In this document: positions 9,564 through 18,222 of the stretch, piece after piece
Numbering within the stretch: the stretch's first letter is position 1
How the letters are laid out: each line of letters opens with the position of its first letter
NCBI GenBank assembly: GCA_021044545.1
Contig: CP087990.1
Location: forward strand, 1,054,001-1,118,000
From: Comamonadaceae bacterium M7527
GTDB taxonomy: Bacteria > Pseudomonadota > Gammaproteobacteria > Burkholderiales > Burkholderiaceae_C
Length of the DNA stretch: 64,000 bases
Direction of reading: 5' to 3'
Made by a program: the position numbers and the translations under genes
Notes under the pieces: generated by a model
Seen by the model: only the letters and a program-made list of their open reading frames with translations
The model's database searches: none
Told to the model about the DNA's origin: nothing

Positions 9564-10496
9564 TCACAACAGCTGCCAGGTTGCGGCCAAGTGCATGGCT
9601 ATAGCGTAGGTTTGCGTTTGCACCCGCACGGTAGTGGCTATGTCATGACCGTAGCCGCCGCCCATGGCAAACGCCAATGGCAGCCGCCTGGCTTTAGCCC
9701 AGGACATCACCCGCAAGTCTCTGGCGTACATGCCTTTGTCACTCACCTTCAAGCGCCCCAGCCTATCGCCCTCGTGTATGTCAGCGCCGGCCAAGTACAA
9801 CACCAAGTCTGGGGCAAAGCGGTTCTCCATCTGCGCGATAGCTTTGTCCAGTGCTTCTAAATAGCTGTCGTCGTCGCAACCGTCTGGCAGCGCCACGTCT
9901 AGATCGCTAGGCTCTTTGCGAAACGGGAAGTTTTTCTCGCCATGCAACGACAATGTGAAAATACTGTCGTCTTGAGCCAGCACACGGGCCGTGCCATTGC
10001 CTTGATGTACATCCAAATCCACAATGGCCACCTGCATGGGGCGAACGCCTGGGCTGTTGTGACGCCCCCATTCGGCCTGCACCACCCTAGCGGCCACGCA
10101 CAAGTCGTTGAAGACGCAAAAGCCACCGCCTTTGTCTGCATAAGCGTGGTGGGTGCCACCGGCCAGATTGGCTGCAATGCCCTCGCGCATGGCGGTGCGC
10201 GCAGCCGCGATGCTTGCCCCCACAGAGCGACGAGCGCGCTCGGCCATGGCCAGCGACCACGGAAAACCTATTTCACGCTGCGCCGCGTCACTGAGCGTGC
10301 CCTTGCCAACCGCTTGTATGTAATCAGGTGTGTGCACCAGGGCCAGCTCCCCGTCGGTGGCAGCTGGCGCTTGCTCAAAATCAATGGCCAAGCCCTGCTG
10401 TAAGAGTGCGTCGCGCAGCATGGCGTACTTGGCCATTGGGAATCGGTGCCCCTGTGGCAGCGGCAGCACAAAATTGTCGGCGTAATAGGCGCGCAT
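9564..10496 (-). CDS. Histone deacetylase superfamily hydrolase
   Basis: A 310-residue protein of the HDAC/acetoin-utilisation (AcuC)/acetylpolyamine amidohydrolase superfamily. It shows GGTHHA (113-118) with the charge-relay histidines, zinc ligands in DLDVHQGNGT (Asp162, His164) and Asp239, and the transition-state Tyr282 in MGGGYGHD. A zinc-dependent deacetylase is expected. Substrate (protein, polyamine or small molecule) is not deducible. It is divergent from the phasin gene, with 230 bases between. Confidence 0.92.
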   Translation of the reverse strand: MRAYYADNFVLPLPQGHRFPMAKYAMLRDALLQQGLAIDFEQAPAATDGELALVHTPDYIQAVGKGTLSDAAQREIGFPWSLAMAERARRSVGASIAAARTAMREGIAANLAGGTHHAYADKGGGFCVFNDLCVAARVVQAEWGRHNSPGVRPMQVAIVDLDVHQGNGTARVLAQDDSIFTLSLHGEKNFPFRKEPSDLDVALPDGCDDDSYLEALDKAIAQMENRFAPDLVLYLAGADIHEGDRLGRLKVSDKGMYARDLRVMSWAKARRLPLAFAMGGGYGHDIATTVRVQTQTYAIAMHLAATWQLL

Positions 10497-10562
10497 GTCA
10501 GCTAGGGCGTATTGTTGTAAAAATCAAACAAATCAGCACGTCTCAATAAGCATTTTCAAATA

Positions 10563-10641
10563 ATGTTGCACCGCAGCAAAAAAGAGCTTGCAAAACTCAG
10601 TGGAAACCCTATACTTCGATTCATGTTGCAGCGCAGCAAAA
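10563..10641 (+). promoter_or_regulatory. Pair of PhaR-like operator boxes
   Basis: Two nearly identical 19-base boxes at 10563-10581 and 10623-10641. Both read ATGTTGCAnCGCAGCAAAA with a single C/G difference and lie exactly 60 bases apart. They bracket the phasin promoter: the first sits just upstream of the -35, the second covers the expected transcription start. The TTGC/GCAG content resembles sites reported for the PHA regulator PhaR in Paracoccus and Ralstonia. Assignment to PhaR is inference. Confidence 0.65.
10588..10615 (+). promoter_or_regulatory. Phasin promoter (-35/-10)
   Basis: TTGCAA at 10588-10593 and TATACT at 10610-10615 with a 16-base spacer form a good sigma70-type promoter for the phasin gene about 110 bases downstream. 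It lies between the two PhaR-like boxes. Confidence 0.6.
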
Positions 10642-10726
10642 GTCCAACAGCCCAGCTGACCCGGCCGCCGCACTTCAACTACCGAGTCATTTGACTAAAC
10701 CTTTTCAAAATGAATGGAGTATGAAT

Positions 10727-11269
10727 ATGCTAACCGCTGAACAAATCGTCGCCGCTCAAAAAGCCAACGTTAACACCCTGTTTGGCCTCACCGCCAAAGC
10801 CTTCGAAGGTATGGAAAAGCTCGTAGAGCTGAACTTGCAAGCCTCTAAAGCAGCCATGTCTGAAGGCGCAGAAAACGTGCAAGCCATGATGGGCGTCAAA
10901 GACGCACAGGAATTATTGGCCCTGCAAGCTGCCCTGGTGCAGCCACTGGCCGAAAAGACAGCTGCATACAGCCGCCACGTGTACGACATCACTTCTGGTG
11001 CTACTTCCGAGTTCACAGCCGCTGCTGAAGCGCAAGCTGCTGACACACAGAAGAAGTTCATGGCCGTTGTTGACAACGCCGCCAAGAACGCACCTGCTGG
11101 CTCGGAAACAGCTGTCGCCATGATGAAGTCGACTGTTGCTGCTGCCAACAACGCCATGGAATCTGTGCAAAAAGCTGTCAAGCAAGCCTCAGAAATGGCT
11201 GAGTCAAACATGAACACCATGGCCGCCACAGCGACAACAGCTACAAAATCAGCTGCCCGCAAGCGTTAA
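10727..11269 (+). CDS. phaP: Phasin (PHA granule-associated protein)
   Basis: About 180 residues, Ala-rich, helical and amphipathic, with the phasin N terminus LTAEQIVAAQKANVNTLFGL and the middle FEGMEKLVELNLQASKAA. It is expected to coat polyhydroxyalkanoate granules and control their size. Several in-frame ATGs exist. GGAG at 10716-10719 is 7 bases from ATG 10727 but only 1 base from ATG 10721, so 10727 is preferred. No PHA synthase gene is in this window. Confidence 0.93.
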   Translation: MLTAEQIVAAQKANVNTLFGLTAKAFEGMEKLVELNLQASKAAMSEGAENVQAMMGVKDAQELLALQAALVQPLAEKTAAYSRHVYDITSGATSEFTAAAEAQAADTQKKFMAVVDNAAKNAPAGSETAVAMMKSTVAAANNAMESVQKAVKQASEMAESNMNTMAATATTATKSAARKR

Positions 11270-11377
11270 TTGATTGAACTTTTAGTTGTAAGTTGTTTCT
11301 AACGCCTTGCAACTTCGTAGTTGTCTCCTCGAGTCTCGCGTGCACCAGGGCTTGCCTTGGCGCCCCAGACTCCTTAA

Positions 11378-11414
11378 AACCCGCCCTACCTCACGGTTTG
11401 GCGGGTTCTTTTTT
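11378..11414. terminator. Bidirectional rho-independent terminator between phasin and murB
   Basis: AACCCGCC (11378-11385) pairs with GGCGGGTT (11400-11407) and is followed on the plus strand by CTTTTTT. On the minus strand the same stem is followed by TTTTAA. It lies between the convergent phasin and murB genes. Confidence 0.85.
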
Positions 11415-11416
11415 GC

Positions 11417-12499
11417 CTACACAACCTCAGGCTCAGGCTCTAGCATGATGCCAAAGCGCTCAAACACACTGGTTTGAATGGCCTTGGCCAAAGTCATCAC
11501 CTCGCCGCCCGTCACAGGGTTGCTGGCGTTGCCCTTGTTCACCAACACCAAGGCTTGTTTGTCATACACACCGGCTAGGCCTATGGTTTTGCCGCGCCAG
11601 CCACAGGCGTCAATCAGCCAGCCCGCCGCCAACTTGATGCGGCCATCAGCCAGCGGGTAATGCACCAGGTTGGGCTCTCGCCCAATGATGTCTGCACACT
11701 GGTATTCAGTAACGGTTGGGTTTTTAAAAAAGCTGCCTGCATTGCCAATGACTTTAGGGTCTGGCAGCTTGGCGCTGCGAATGGCCACCACCCAGTCCAA
11801 CACCATCTGGGCTGTGGGCTGTGTGATGCCGGTTTGCTCCACCTTGCGCTGCAAATCCAGGTATGACAGCTCAGGCTGCCAGGCCTTGGGCAAGGCAAAG
11901 CGCACATGCGTGATGGCCGCTCTGCCCTTTAGCCCCAAGCCGTTGGGACCTGCGGGCGCATGCTTGAACACCGAATCTCGGTAGGCAAACGCACACTGTG
12001 CAGCCCCCAGGGTAAAAGTGTTGCCTGTGTGCAAGTCCACCGCGTCCAGCTCGTGAAAACAGTCTTGCAGCTCTACGCCGTAGGCACCAATGTTTTGCAC
12101 AGGCGACGAACCCACCACGCCGGGTATGAGTGCCAGATTCTCCAGACCAAACCAGCCCTGCGCGACCGTCCAGCAGACAAACTCGTGCCAGTCCACGCCG
12201 GCACCGGCTTGCACAATCCAGTGCCTATCGGTGTCGCCCACCAACTCACAGCCGCTGATTTCCATTTTCAGCACCACGTCTTGCACGTCCGCAGACAACA
12301 CAATATTGCTACCGCCTCCCAGCACAAAAACGCCGCGCTCGGCGGCACGCTGCTGGGCCAACCAGTCGCTGCGCACCAGCGTTTGCAGGGTTTGCACAGA
12401 GTCGATAGGGACCAAGTCACGTGCACGCGCAGCGATGCCAAAGGTATTGAACGGCTGCAGCGAGACGTTGTTGTGCACTAACATGGAGGGCTTGGACAT
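11417..12499 (-). CDS. murB: UDP-N-acetylenolpyruvoylglucosamine reductase
   Basis: MurB of about 360 residues: FAD- and NADPH-dependent reduction of UDP-GlcNAc-enolpyruvate to UDP-MurNAc in cytoplasmic peptidoglycan synthesis. Seen are the FAD-binding FVLGGGSNIVLS, LALIPGVVGSSPVQNIGAYG, and the catalytic serine in GNAGSFFKNP (about Ser256). This is the longer E. coli-like type I form. The frame opens to 12583, which would overlap the divergent yajQ start; ATG 12499 (MSKPSML) is chosen. Confidence 0.95.
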   Translation of the reverse strand: MSKPSMLVHNNVSLQPFNTFGIAARARDLVPIDSVQTLQTLVRSDWLAQQRAAERGVFVLGGGSNIVLSADVQDVVLKMEISGCELVGDTDRHWIVQAGAGVDWHEFVCWTVAQGWFGLENLALIPGVVGSSPVQNIGAYGVELQDCFHELDAVDLHTGNTFTLGAAQCAFAYRDSVFKHAPAGPNGLGLKGRAAITHVRFALPKAWQPELSYLDLQRKVEQTGITQPTAQMVLDWVVAIRSAKLPDPKVIGNAGSFFKNPTVTEYQCADIIGREPNLVHYPLADGRIKLAAGWLIDACGWRGKTIGLAGVYDKQALVLVNKGNASNPVTGGEVMTLAKAIQTSVFERFGIMLEPEPEVV

Positions 12500-12573
12500 T
12501 TGGAAATTGTCGCAGGGTTTAGGGCCGCTTTTGTAGCGGCTGCGCTGCGCCGCTGCTTTAGGAGAAACCACAC

Positions 12574-13059
12574 ATGCCATCATTTGACGCCGTTATGGAA
12601 CCCGACTTGGTTGAAGTCAAAAACGCCATAGACCAATGCGCCCGCGAGATTGGCACCCGTTTTGACTTCAAGGGCACGTCAGCAGCCATTGAACTCAAAG
12701 ACAAAGAGATCACCCTCACCGGTGACGCCGACTTTCAGCTCAGCCAAATTGACGACATCTTGCGCAACAAATTGGCCAAGCGCAACGTAGACGTGCGCTT
12801 TTTGGACATGGGCAAGATTGAGAAAATTGGCGGCGACAAGGTCAAGCAGATCGTGACTGTGCGCAGCGGCATTGCCACAGAAGATGGCAAAAAGATTCAA
12901 CAAGCCATTAAAGCCAGCAAGCTCAAAGTGCAAGCCTCCATTCAAGGCGACAGCGTGCGCGTGAACGGCGCCAAGCGCGACGACTTGCAAGCCGCCATGG
13001 CCCTGATCAAGTCTGAGCTAACAGAGCTGCCGCTGAGCTTTAACAACTTTCGCGATTAA
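12574..13059 (+). CDS. yajQ: YajQ family nucleotide-binding protein
   Basis: 161 residues, the normal YajQ length. Includes the N-terminal MPSFDAVMEPDLVEVKNAIDQ and RDDLQAAMALIK near the C terminus, matching the family throughout. Xanthomonas and other members bind cyclic di-GMP; whether this one does is unknown. A clear ribosome binding site (AGGAGA) precedes the ATG. Confidence 0.96.
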   Translation: MPSFDAVMEPDLVEVKNAIDQCAREIGTRFDFKGTSAAIELKDKEITLTGDADFQLSQIDDILRNKLAKRNVDVRFLDMGKIEKIGGDKVKQIVTVRSGIATEDGKKIQQAIKASKLKVQASIQGDSVRVNGAKRDDLQAAMALIKSELTELPLSFNNFRD

Positions 13060-13067
13060 TCACGCAA

Positions 13068-13424
13068 CTACTTCACCGCCGCCGTTGCCACCACCTCGAT
13101 TTTCCAGTCGGGGTTGGCCAGGCGGGCCTCTACGGTGGCGCGCGGCGGAGCATTACCCTCTGCCACCCAGGCGTCCCACACCTCATTCATGGCCGCCATG
13201 TCAGTGATGCTGGTGAGGAAAATTTGCACGCGGATAAGGCGTGTTTTATCGCTGCCTGCCTGCGCCAAGTGTTTGTCGATTTGAGCCAACACATCCTTGG
13301 TTTGGCTGCGAATATCAAGGGCACCGTTTTCGGGCACCATTCCCGCCAGGTACACCACGCCGCCAAAGGTGGCTGACTCACTCATGCGCTTGCCAACACC
13401 GTGGCGGGTAATCGAATTGCTCAT
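13068..13424 (-). CDS. RidA/YjgF/YER057c family protein
   Basis: A 118-residue RidA-like protein with VYLAGMVPEN, QTKDVLAQIDKHLAQAGSDK and the C-terminal PPRATVEARLANPDWKIEVV, which carries the conserved Arg used by enamine/imine deaminases. The family hydrolyses reactive enamines made by PLP enzymes. It overlaps plsY by 4 bases (ATGA). Confidence 0.92.
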   Translation of the reverse strand: MSNSITRHGVGKRMSESATFGGVVYLAGMVPENGALDIRSQTKDVLAQIDKHLAQAGSDKTRLIRVQIFLTSITDMAAMNEVWDAWVAEGNAPPRATVEARLANPDWKIEVVATAAVK

Positions 13425-14068
13425 ACTGATTTTTCTCCTAAACGGCTTTCACTGCCGGCTAATAAACGGCTGACGTTGGCTTTGTGACGCCACACCAGCA
13501 ACAAGGCCATCACCACCAAACATGCAGCCGAGGCCACAGAGGCCTGCCACATCACCTGATGACCAAACAGCCAATAAAAAGGCGCAAATACGGCGGCCAC
13601 CATAGAAGCCAGCGACACATAGCGACTGAAATACACAATCACCAAAAACGTCGCCAGGCACGACAGTCCCAGCAGCGGGTCCAGGCCAAAAACTACGCCC
13701 ACCGCGGTAGCCACGCCTTTACCCCCCTTAAAGCCAAAAAACAAGGGGTACAAATGCCCTAAAAATGCGGCCAAACCAGCAAGTGCCGCCCAAGACGGCG
13801 CGCTGCCAGCCAAACCCAGCAAATCGGCATTGCTGAGCACCAGCCAAACGGGTAGGTAGCCCTTTAGCGCGTCCAACAAAAGGGTTGCAACAGCGGCTTT
13901 TTTGCTGCCAGAGCGCAACACGTTGGTCGCCCCTGGGTTGTTGCTGCCAAAGGTGCGAGGGTCGGCCAAGCCCATCACGCGGCTGACCAATACGGCAAAC
14001 GCCATTGAACCCAATACATACGCCAATGCGACGCACAAAACGGGTAGATAAAAACCGGCTTGGGTCAT
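13421..14068 (-). CDS. plsY: Glycerol-3-phosphate acyltransferase PlsY
   Basis: A 215-residue inner-membrane acyl-phosphate:glycerol-3-phosphate acyltransferase, first step of phospholipid synthesis with PlsX. The conserved motifs GSNNPGATNVLR (motif 1), LGHLYPLFFGFKGGKGVAT (motif 2) and a later GlyPro-rich loop are present, with about seven helices. Starts at ATG 14068 and is coupled to the RidA gene. Confidence 0.95.
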   Translation of the reverse strand: MTQAGFYLPVLCVALAYVLGSMAFAVLVSRVMGLADPRTFGSNNPGATNVLRSGSKKAAVATLLLDALKGYLPVWLVLSNADLLGLAGSAPSWAALAGLAAFLGHLYPLFFGFKGGKGVATAVGVVFGLDPLLGLSCLATFLVIVYFSRYVSLASMVAAVFAPFYWLFGHQVMWQASVASAACLVVMALLLVWRHKANVSRLLAGSESRLGEKSV

Positions 14069-14155
14069 AGTTGCTGTCCTACATCATTGAGGGTTTGGTA
14101 TTGGTATCGGCGGTGGCGTACTTGGACATGCCTGAAGCGATATGTGATTTGCCGT

Positions 14156-15229
14156 TTAAATGGCTGGGTCACCCAGCTCAAAACGCAATGCGTCTATGGC
14201 AGCCAAAGCATCAGCGCTCAAGTCTATGTCAAAAGCAACAATGTCTTCTTGCAACTGGGCCACTGTGGTCACACCAATGATGGTGCTGGCCACTTGCCAC
14301 TTGGCCTTGCAAAACGCCAACGCCAGCTGGGTGGGCGTCAAGCCCAGCTCTCTAGCCAGTGCGTTGTAGCGTTTGGCGCCGGCCAGCGCCGCGGGCCTGC
14401 CCCAACGCTGCGCGCGCATGCTCTCATAAATGGCCATGCGACCCTGTGGCGCACCACCGTGCTCAAGCCCTAGCTCGTCGTATTTGCCCGTTAGCAAGCC
14501 AAATGCCAGTGGCGAATATGGCAGCAAGCTCACGCCCAAGCGGTGCATTGTTTCGTCCAGGCCATTTTCAACGCTGCGGTTGAGCAGGTGATAGGCGTTT
14601 TGTACGGTGGCGATGCGCGGCAAACCATGTTGCTCGGCCAAGCGCACAAACTCGTGCACCCCATAAGACGTCTCATTAGACAAACCAATGGCACGCACCT
14701 TGCCTGCGCGCACCAGTTGCGCCATGGCTTGTAGCTGCTCCAGTATGCTGGCGCAGGGCTTGTCTTTGCTGGGGTTGAAGTACATTTGGCCAAACAGCGG
14801 CGTGTTGCGCGCAGGCCAATGAATTTGATACAAATCGATCACATCGGTTTGCAAGCGCTTGAGGCTGGCGTCGCAGGCGTTGACGATTTCTTTGGCGCTT
14901 AGGCCTGAATCCTCGCCCCTGATCCAAGGCATGCCGCGCGACGGTCCAGCCACTTTGGTGGCCAGCACCACCTGCTGGCGCTTGCCAGGGTTGGCCGCAA
15001 ACCAATTGCCCATGATGGTCTCAGTTACGCCGCAAGTCTCGGCTTTGGCCGGTACGGCGTACATTTCTGCCGTATCCCAAAACGTCACACCAGCATCAAA
15101 CGCAGTGCTCATCACATCAAACGCGGTGGCCTGGTCGACTTGCTCGCCAAAGGTCATGGTGCCCAGGCAAATAGGCCCCACTTTCAGGTCTGACTGGCCC
15201 AGCTGGCGTAAGTCGTGCGGTGTGGTCAT
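14156..15229 (-). CDS. Aldo/keto reductase (Tas-like)
   Basis: A 357-residue TIM-barrel NADPH oxidoreductase. The catalytic tetrad is visible as Asp/Tyr in FWDTAEMYA, Lys in VVLATKVAGP and His in DLYQIHWP. The length and the insert after WIRGEDSG match E. coli Tas and similar NADP-dependent aldo/keto reductases. Substrate unknown. Confidence 0.92.
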   Translation of the reverse strand: MTTPHDLRQLGQSDLKVGPICLGTMTFGEQVDQATAFDVMSTAFDAGVTFWDTAEMYAVPAKAETCGVTETIMGNWFAANPGKRQQVVLATKVAGPSRGMPWIRGEDSGLSAKEIVNACDASLKRLQTDVIDLYQIHWPARNTPLFGQMYFNPSKDKPCASILEQLQAMAQLVRAGKVRAIGLSNETSYGVHEFVRLAEQHGLPRIATVQNAYHLLNRSVENGLDETMHRLGVSLLPYSPLAFGLLTGKYDELGLEHGGAPQGRMAIYESMRAQRWGRPAALAGAKRYNALARELGLTPTQLALAFCKAKWQVASTIIGVTTVAQLQEDIVAFDIDLSADALAAIDALRFELGDPAI

Positions 15230-15457
15230 GGAAATGCTCCGTTAGGCGCTTGGCTGAAAGGCCAAGAATCGCGCGTGAATTGCCGTATGCGGTTGCACAC
15301 AACTATAGACATACAAAAAATTAGGTTTGAGAGACACTTTAAACGGCAAGGCCGCGCAATCGCGCAGACACAGCCGTATCAGCCAAGGCAGTGTACTCAT
15401 GCATCAGTGGCTCAACAGTAGCCCAGTTGTCACACACCGCACAAGTCTGCACCGCGC

Positions 15458-15486
15458 TTGGCAATGCCATCCCCTCTGGCTACAAT
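15458..15486 (+). promoter_or_regulatory. Sigma70-like promoter of the VOC/monooxygenase operon
   Basis: TTGGCA (15458-15463), 17-base spacer, TACAAT (15481-15486). Transcription would start near 15493, about 60 bases before the first ATG. Confidence 0.65.
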
Positions 15487-15487
15487 G

Positions 15488-15535
15488 TTTGAAATTTCGA
15501 TTAGTACAACTCATTACGTATTATTGAATTTCAAA
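15488..15535 (+). promoter_or_regulatory. Perfect 9-bp inverted repeat over the transcription start (operator or 5' UTR hairpin)
   Basis: TTTGAAATT (15488-15496) and AATTTCAAA (15527-15535) are exact reverse complements separated by 30 bases. The left arm covers the predicted +1; the right arm is just before the AAAGG ribosome binding site of the VOC gene. A regulator binding both arms or an RNA hairpin are both possible. Confidence 0.5.
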
Positions 15536-15552
15536 GCCATTGAAAGGCCAGC

Positions 15553-16176
15553 ATGAGCAACGCCACGCACGCAGCCGCTGCACCCAGCGCGACAACGCCC
15601 GACCCAGCCCCCATTCTGGGCTTGCACCACTACGCCTACCGCGCCAAAGACGCCGAAGAAACGCGGCATTTTTACGAAGACATTCTGGGCTTGCCGCTGT
15701 ACCACATCATTCAAAGCGATCATGTGCCCAGCACCGGCGAGTATTGCCCCTACACCCACTTTTTCTTTCGTCTGACCGACGGCTCTTACATTGCCTTTTT
15801 TGACTTGGGCGACGACCAAGCCGCGCTGCCCTCACCCAACACGCCAGCGTGGGTGAACCATGTGGCGTTTTCAGTCGGCAACCTGGACGACTTGGCCGCC
15901 ATGAAAGCGCGCCTTGTGGCACATGGCATTGATGTCATTGGCATCACCGATCACCACGTGTTTAAAAGCATTTATTTCTTTGACCCCAACGGCGTGCGTC
16001 TGGAGTTGTCTGCACAAGTAGCCACAGCTGAACAAATGGCCAAAGAAAGCACACAAGCCCGCCAACGCCTGGACGAATGGACGGCCCGTAAAAACGCGTG
16101 GCGTACCGAGCGGCTGCACAGCGGCACCACCGCCAAACTCAAACCCCAGCAAAACGACAGGCCAGAGGTTGGCTAA
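15553..16176 (+). CDS. VOC family metalloprotein (glyoxalase/extradiol dioxygenase-like)
   Basis: 207 residues with one full vicinal-oxygen-chelate unit. GLHHYAYRAKDAEETRHFYEDILGLP is at the N terminus, then HFFFRLTDGSYIAFFDL, VNHVAFSV and YFFDPNGVRLEL. The His/Glu positions typical of VOC metal ligands are retained. First gene of a three-gene operon with an FAD monooxygenase and DUF2783, suggesting a role in degrading an aromatic compound. Substrate unknown. Confidence 0.88.
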   Translation: MSNATHAAAAPSATTPDPAPILGLHHYAYRAKDAEETRHFYEDILGLPLYHIIQSDHVPSTGEYCPYTHFFFRLTDGSYIAFFDLGDDQAALPSPNTPAWVNHVAFSVGNLDDLAAMKARLVAHGIDVIGITDHHVFKSIYFFDPNGVRLELSAQVATAEQMAKESTQARQRLDEWTARKNAWRTERLHSGTTAKLKPQQNDRPEVG

Positions 16177-16202
16177 AGCGCTCGCATACCCAAGACATAC
16201 CC

Positions 16203-17906
16203 ATGAGCAACTACCAAGACCCCTCTTACACCAACGGCTACGAATTCACTGGTGGCCAAGGCTATGAGCTACCCACCTACCCCTTTGTCACGCCGCCAGA
16301 GCTGTGCGGCGAGGCAGGCAAGCGACACCCCGTGGTGATTGTGGGTGGTGGCATCTCAGGCCTCACCTTGGCAGCCAGCCTGGCACAACTGGGCGTGCCT
16401 GCCGTGCTACTCGACGAAGACAACACCGTGGGCGTGAAAGGTGCGTCGTCACGCGGTATTTGCTACACACAAAAATCATTAGAGATATTTGACAAACTGG
16501 GCATCTTTGATCGCATACGCGCCAAAGGCATTGAGTGGCACATAGGCCGCACCTTTGCTGGCGATGACGAGGTGTACCACTTCAACCTGCGTAACCGCGC
16601 AGACTTCAAGCTGTCCAGCCAACCAGCGTTTGTGAACATTCAGCAGTTCTACATAGAAGGCTATTTGGTGGAGCGCATTGCGCAGCTGGGCGTGGTGGAC
16701 ATGCGTTGGCAGTCTCGCGTGAGCGCTTGCACGCAAGACCAGCGCGGTGTGACCTTATCTGTGGACACACCTGAAGGCAGCTACCAACTGCAAGCCAGCT
16801 ACGTGGTGGACTGCACCGGCACCAGCACGCCGTTTCATGAGTGGTGCGGCATGCCGGTATCCAGCATCAAGCGCGACGACCGCTGGTGCATTGCCGACGT
16901 GCGCTTCAAGGAGACTCCTCCCACAGAGCGCCACACGTGGATAGAAGCTCCCTTTAACGACAACCGCGCTGTATGGCAACACCTGATGGCCGACGATGTG
17001 TGGCGTATTGACTATCAAATGCGCCCAGACGATGACCCCTCTTACGTGGCACGCGAGGACGTGTTGCGAGAGCGCCTGGCCAAGCAATTTGGCAACAACG
17101 CGCAGTACGACATTGTGTGGGTAGGCCCCTACAGTTACCGCAGCCAGTTGGTTGAGCGCATGAACGCGGGGGGCATCTTTTTTATGGGCGATACCGCCAA
17201 AGTGGTTAGTCCATTTGGTGCGCGCGGCGGCAACACAGGCATCAGCGACGCCGACAACCTGGCTTGGAAGTTGGCCGCAGTGCTCCACAAGCGCGCACCC
17301 AAAGCCCTGCTCAACAGCTACCACCAAGAACGCCACGAGGCCGCCACGGTCAACGTCAAGGTCACGGCGCGCACCACGCGTTACTTGCGCCCACAAGACG
17401 GCGTGGAACGCCTGTTTAGAGACGCGACTATTGCGCTGGCCAAACAGCACAGCTTTGCACGCGCCCTGGTCAACACCGGGCGCATGGCTGAGGCCAACCC
17501 CTACACGCGCTCCAGCGTGTGCACCTACAACCACCGGCTGGTGGGCAAAAGCGTGCAAAACGTGGCCTTGCAATGGACCAACGGCACAGCCGGCTGCTTA
17601 AACGACCTATTGCGCTGGACCAATGGCCATTTGCTGCTGCTGTGGTTTACCAACCTACCCAAAGCCACGGCAGCCAGGTTGCAGCAAGCGGCCGCCGCCA
17701 GCGGCGTACATGTGGTGCAAGTGGTGACAAATGCCAGCCACGCACAAGCCCAAGAAGTGGTGATTGACCGCAAGGCCATATTGCACAAAGCCTGCGGCCA
17801 ACAGCCATGGGCACTGGTGCGCCCAGACAGTTACCTGGCCGCCACCGGCACATCTGCCAACGCCCAACTGCTAACAGCCATTGCCACAGCACTGGCCATG
17901 GCCTAG
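16203..17906 (+). CDS. FAD-dependent aromatic monooxygenase (MhpA/TfdB-like)
   Basis: 567 residues of the flavoprotein aromatic hydroxylase family. The FAD-binding PVVIVGGGISGLTLAASLAQ is near residue 45, and the second FAD motif GIFFMGDTAKVVSPFGARGG with GNTGISDADNLAWKL is in the middle. The C-terminal ~150 residues form a thioredoxin-like tail as in phenol hydroxylases. It would hydroxylate a phenolic substrate using NAD(P)H and O2. Start ATG 16203; the open frame extends upstream into the VOC gene. Confidence 0.9.
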   Translation: MSNYQDPSYTNGYEFTGGQGYELPTYPFVTPPELCGEAGKRHPVVIVGGGISGLTLAASLAQLGVPAVLLDEDNTVGVKGASSRGICYTQKSLEIFDKLGIFDRIRAKGIEWHIGRTFAGDDEVYHFNLRNRADFKLSSQPAFVNIQQFYIEGYLVERIAQLGVVDMRWQSRVSACTQDQRGVTLSVDTPEGSYQLQASYVVDCTGTSTPFHEWCGMPVSSIKRDDRWCIADVRFKETPPTERHTWIEAPFNDNRAVWQHLMADDVWRIDYQMRPDDDPSYVAREDVLRERLAKQFGNNAQYDIVWVGPYSYRSQLVERMNAGGIFFMGDTAKVVSPFGARGGNTGISDADNLAWKLAAVLHKRAPKALLNSYHQERHEAATVNVKVTARTTRYLRPQDGVERLFRDATIALAKQHSFARALVNTGRMAEANPYTRSSVCTYNHRLVGKSVQNVALQWTNGTAGCLNDLLRWTNGHLLLLWFTNLPKATAARLQQAAAASGVHVVQVVTNASHAQAQEVVIDRKAILHKACGQQPWALVRPDSYLAATGTSANAQLLTAIATALAMA

Positions 17907-17925
17907 ACCCACATGGAGTGAAAGA

Positions 17926-18108
17926 ATGTCCGACATCGCGCTGAACTTTGAAGACGCAGACGGCTTTTACGAGCAGCTGCTGGACGCCCACCTCGGGCTG
18001 AGTGAGCAGGATTCAGCACTGCTCAACGCAAAACTGGTGTTGGTGATGGCCAATGCCATTGGCAGCGCGGCACAGCTGGAGAAGTGCTTGACGGCGGCAC
18101 GCCAGTAG
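17926..18108 (+). CDS. DUF2783 domain protein
   Basis: A 60-residue acidic helical protein (MSDIALNFEDADGFYEQLLD...). It matches the small DUF2783 family, which is found next to FAD monooxygenases of the type encoded immediately upstream. A GGAGTGAAAGA stretch precedes the ATG. Function unknown; a subunit or helper of the monooxygenase is a reasonable guess. Confidence 0.8.
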   Translation: MSDIALNFEDADGFYEQLLDAHLGLSEQDSALLNAKLVLVMANAIGSAAQLEKCLTAARQ

Positions 18109-18222
18109 CGCTGCGCCCGGTCACAAAGGTGGGGTGTGTGCGCCAGGCGTGGTCTGCGGCGCAGCAGCAGCCGCACCGTCTAAAATCGCGTGTTATCCCA
18201 AACACGACACACAGACCTGACT

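Larger units (their letters stand above)
15230..15552. other. 323-base divergent regulatory gap
   Basis: No credible gene here. It separates the minus-strand aldo/keto reductase from the plus-strand VOC operon and is AT-richer toward the right. It holds the promoter at 15458-15486 and the inverted repeat at 15488-15535. Confidence 0.8.

Noticed and set aside
16755..17573. 272-codon minus-strand frame opposite the FAD monooxygenase
   Set aside because: Shadow of a convincing gene on the plus strand, with no recognisable domain.
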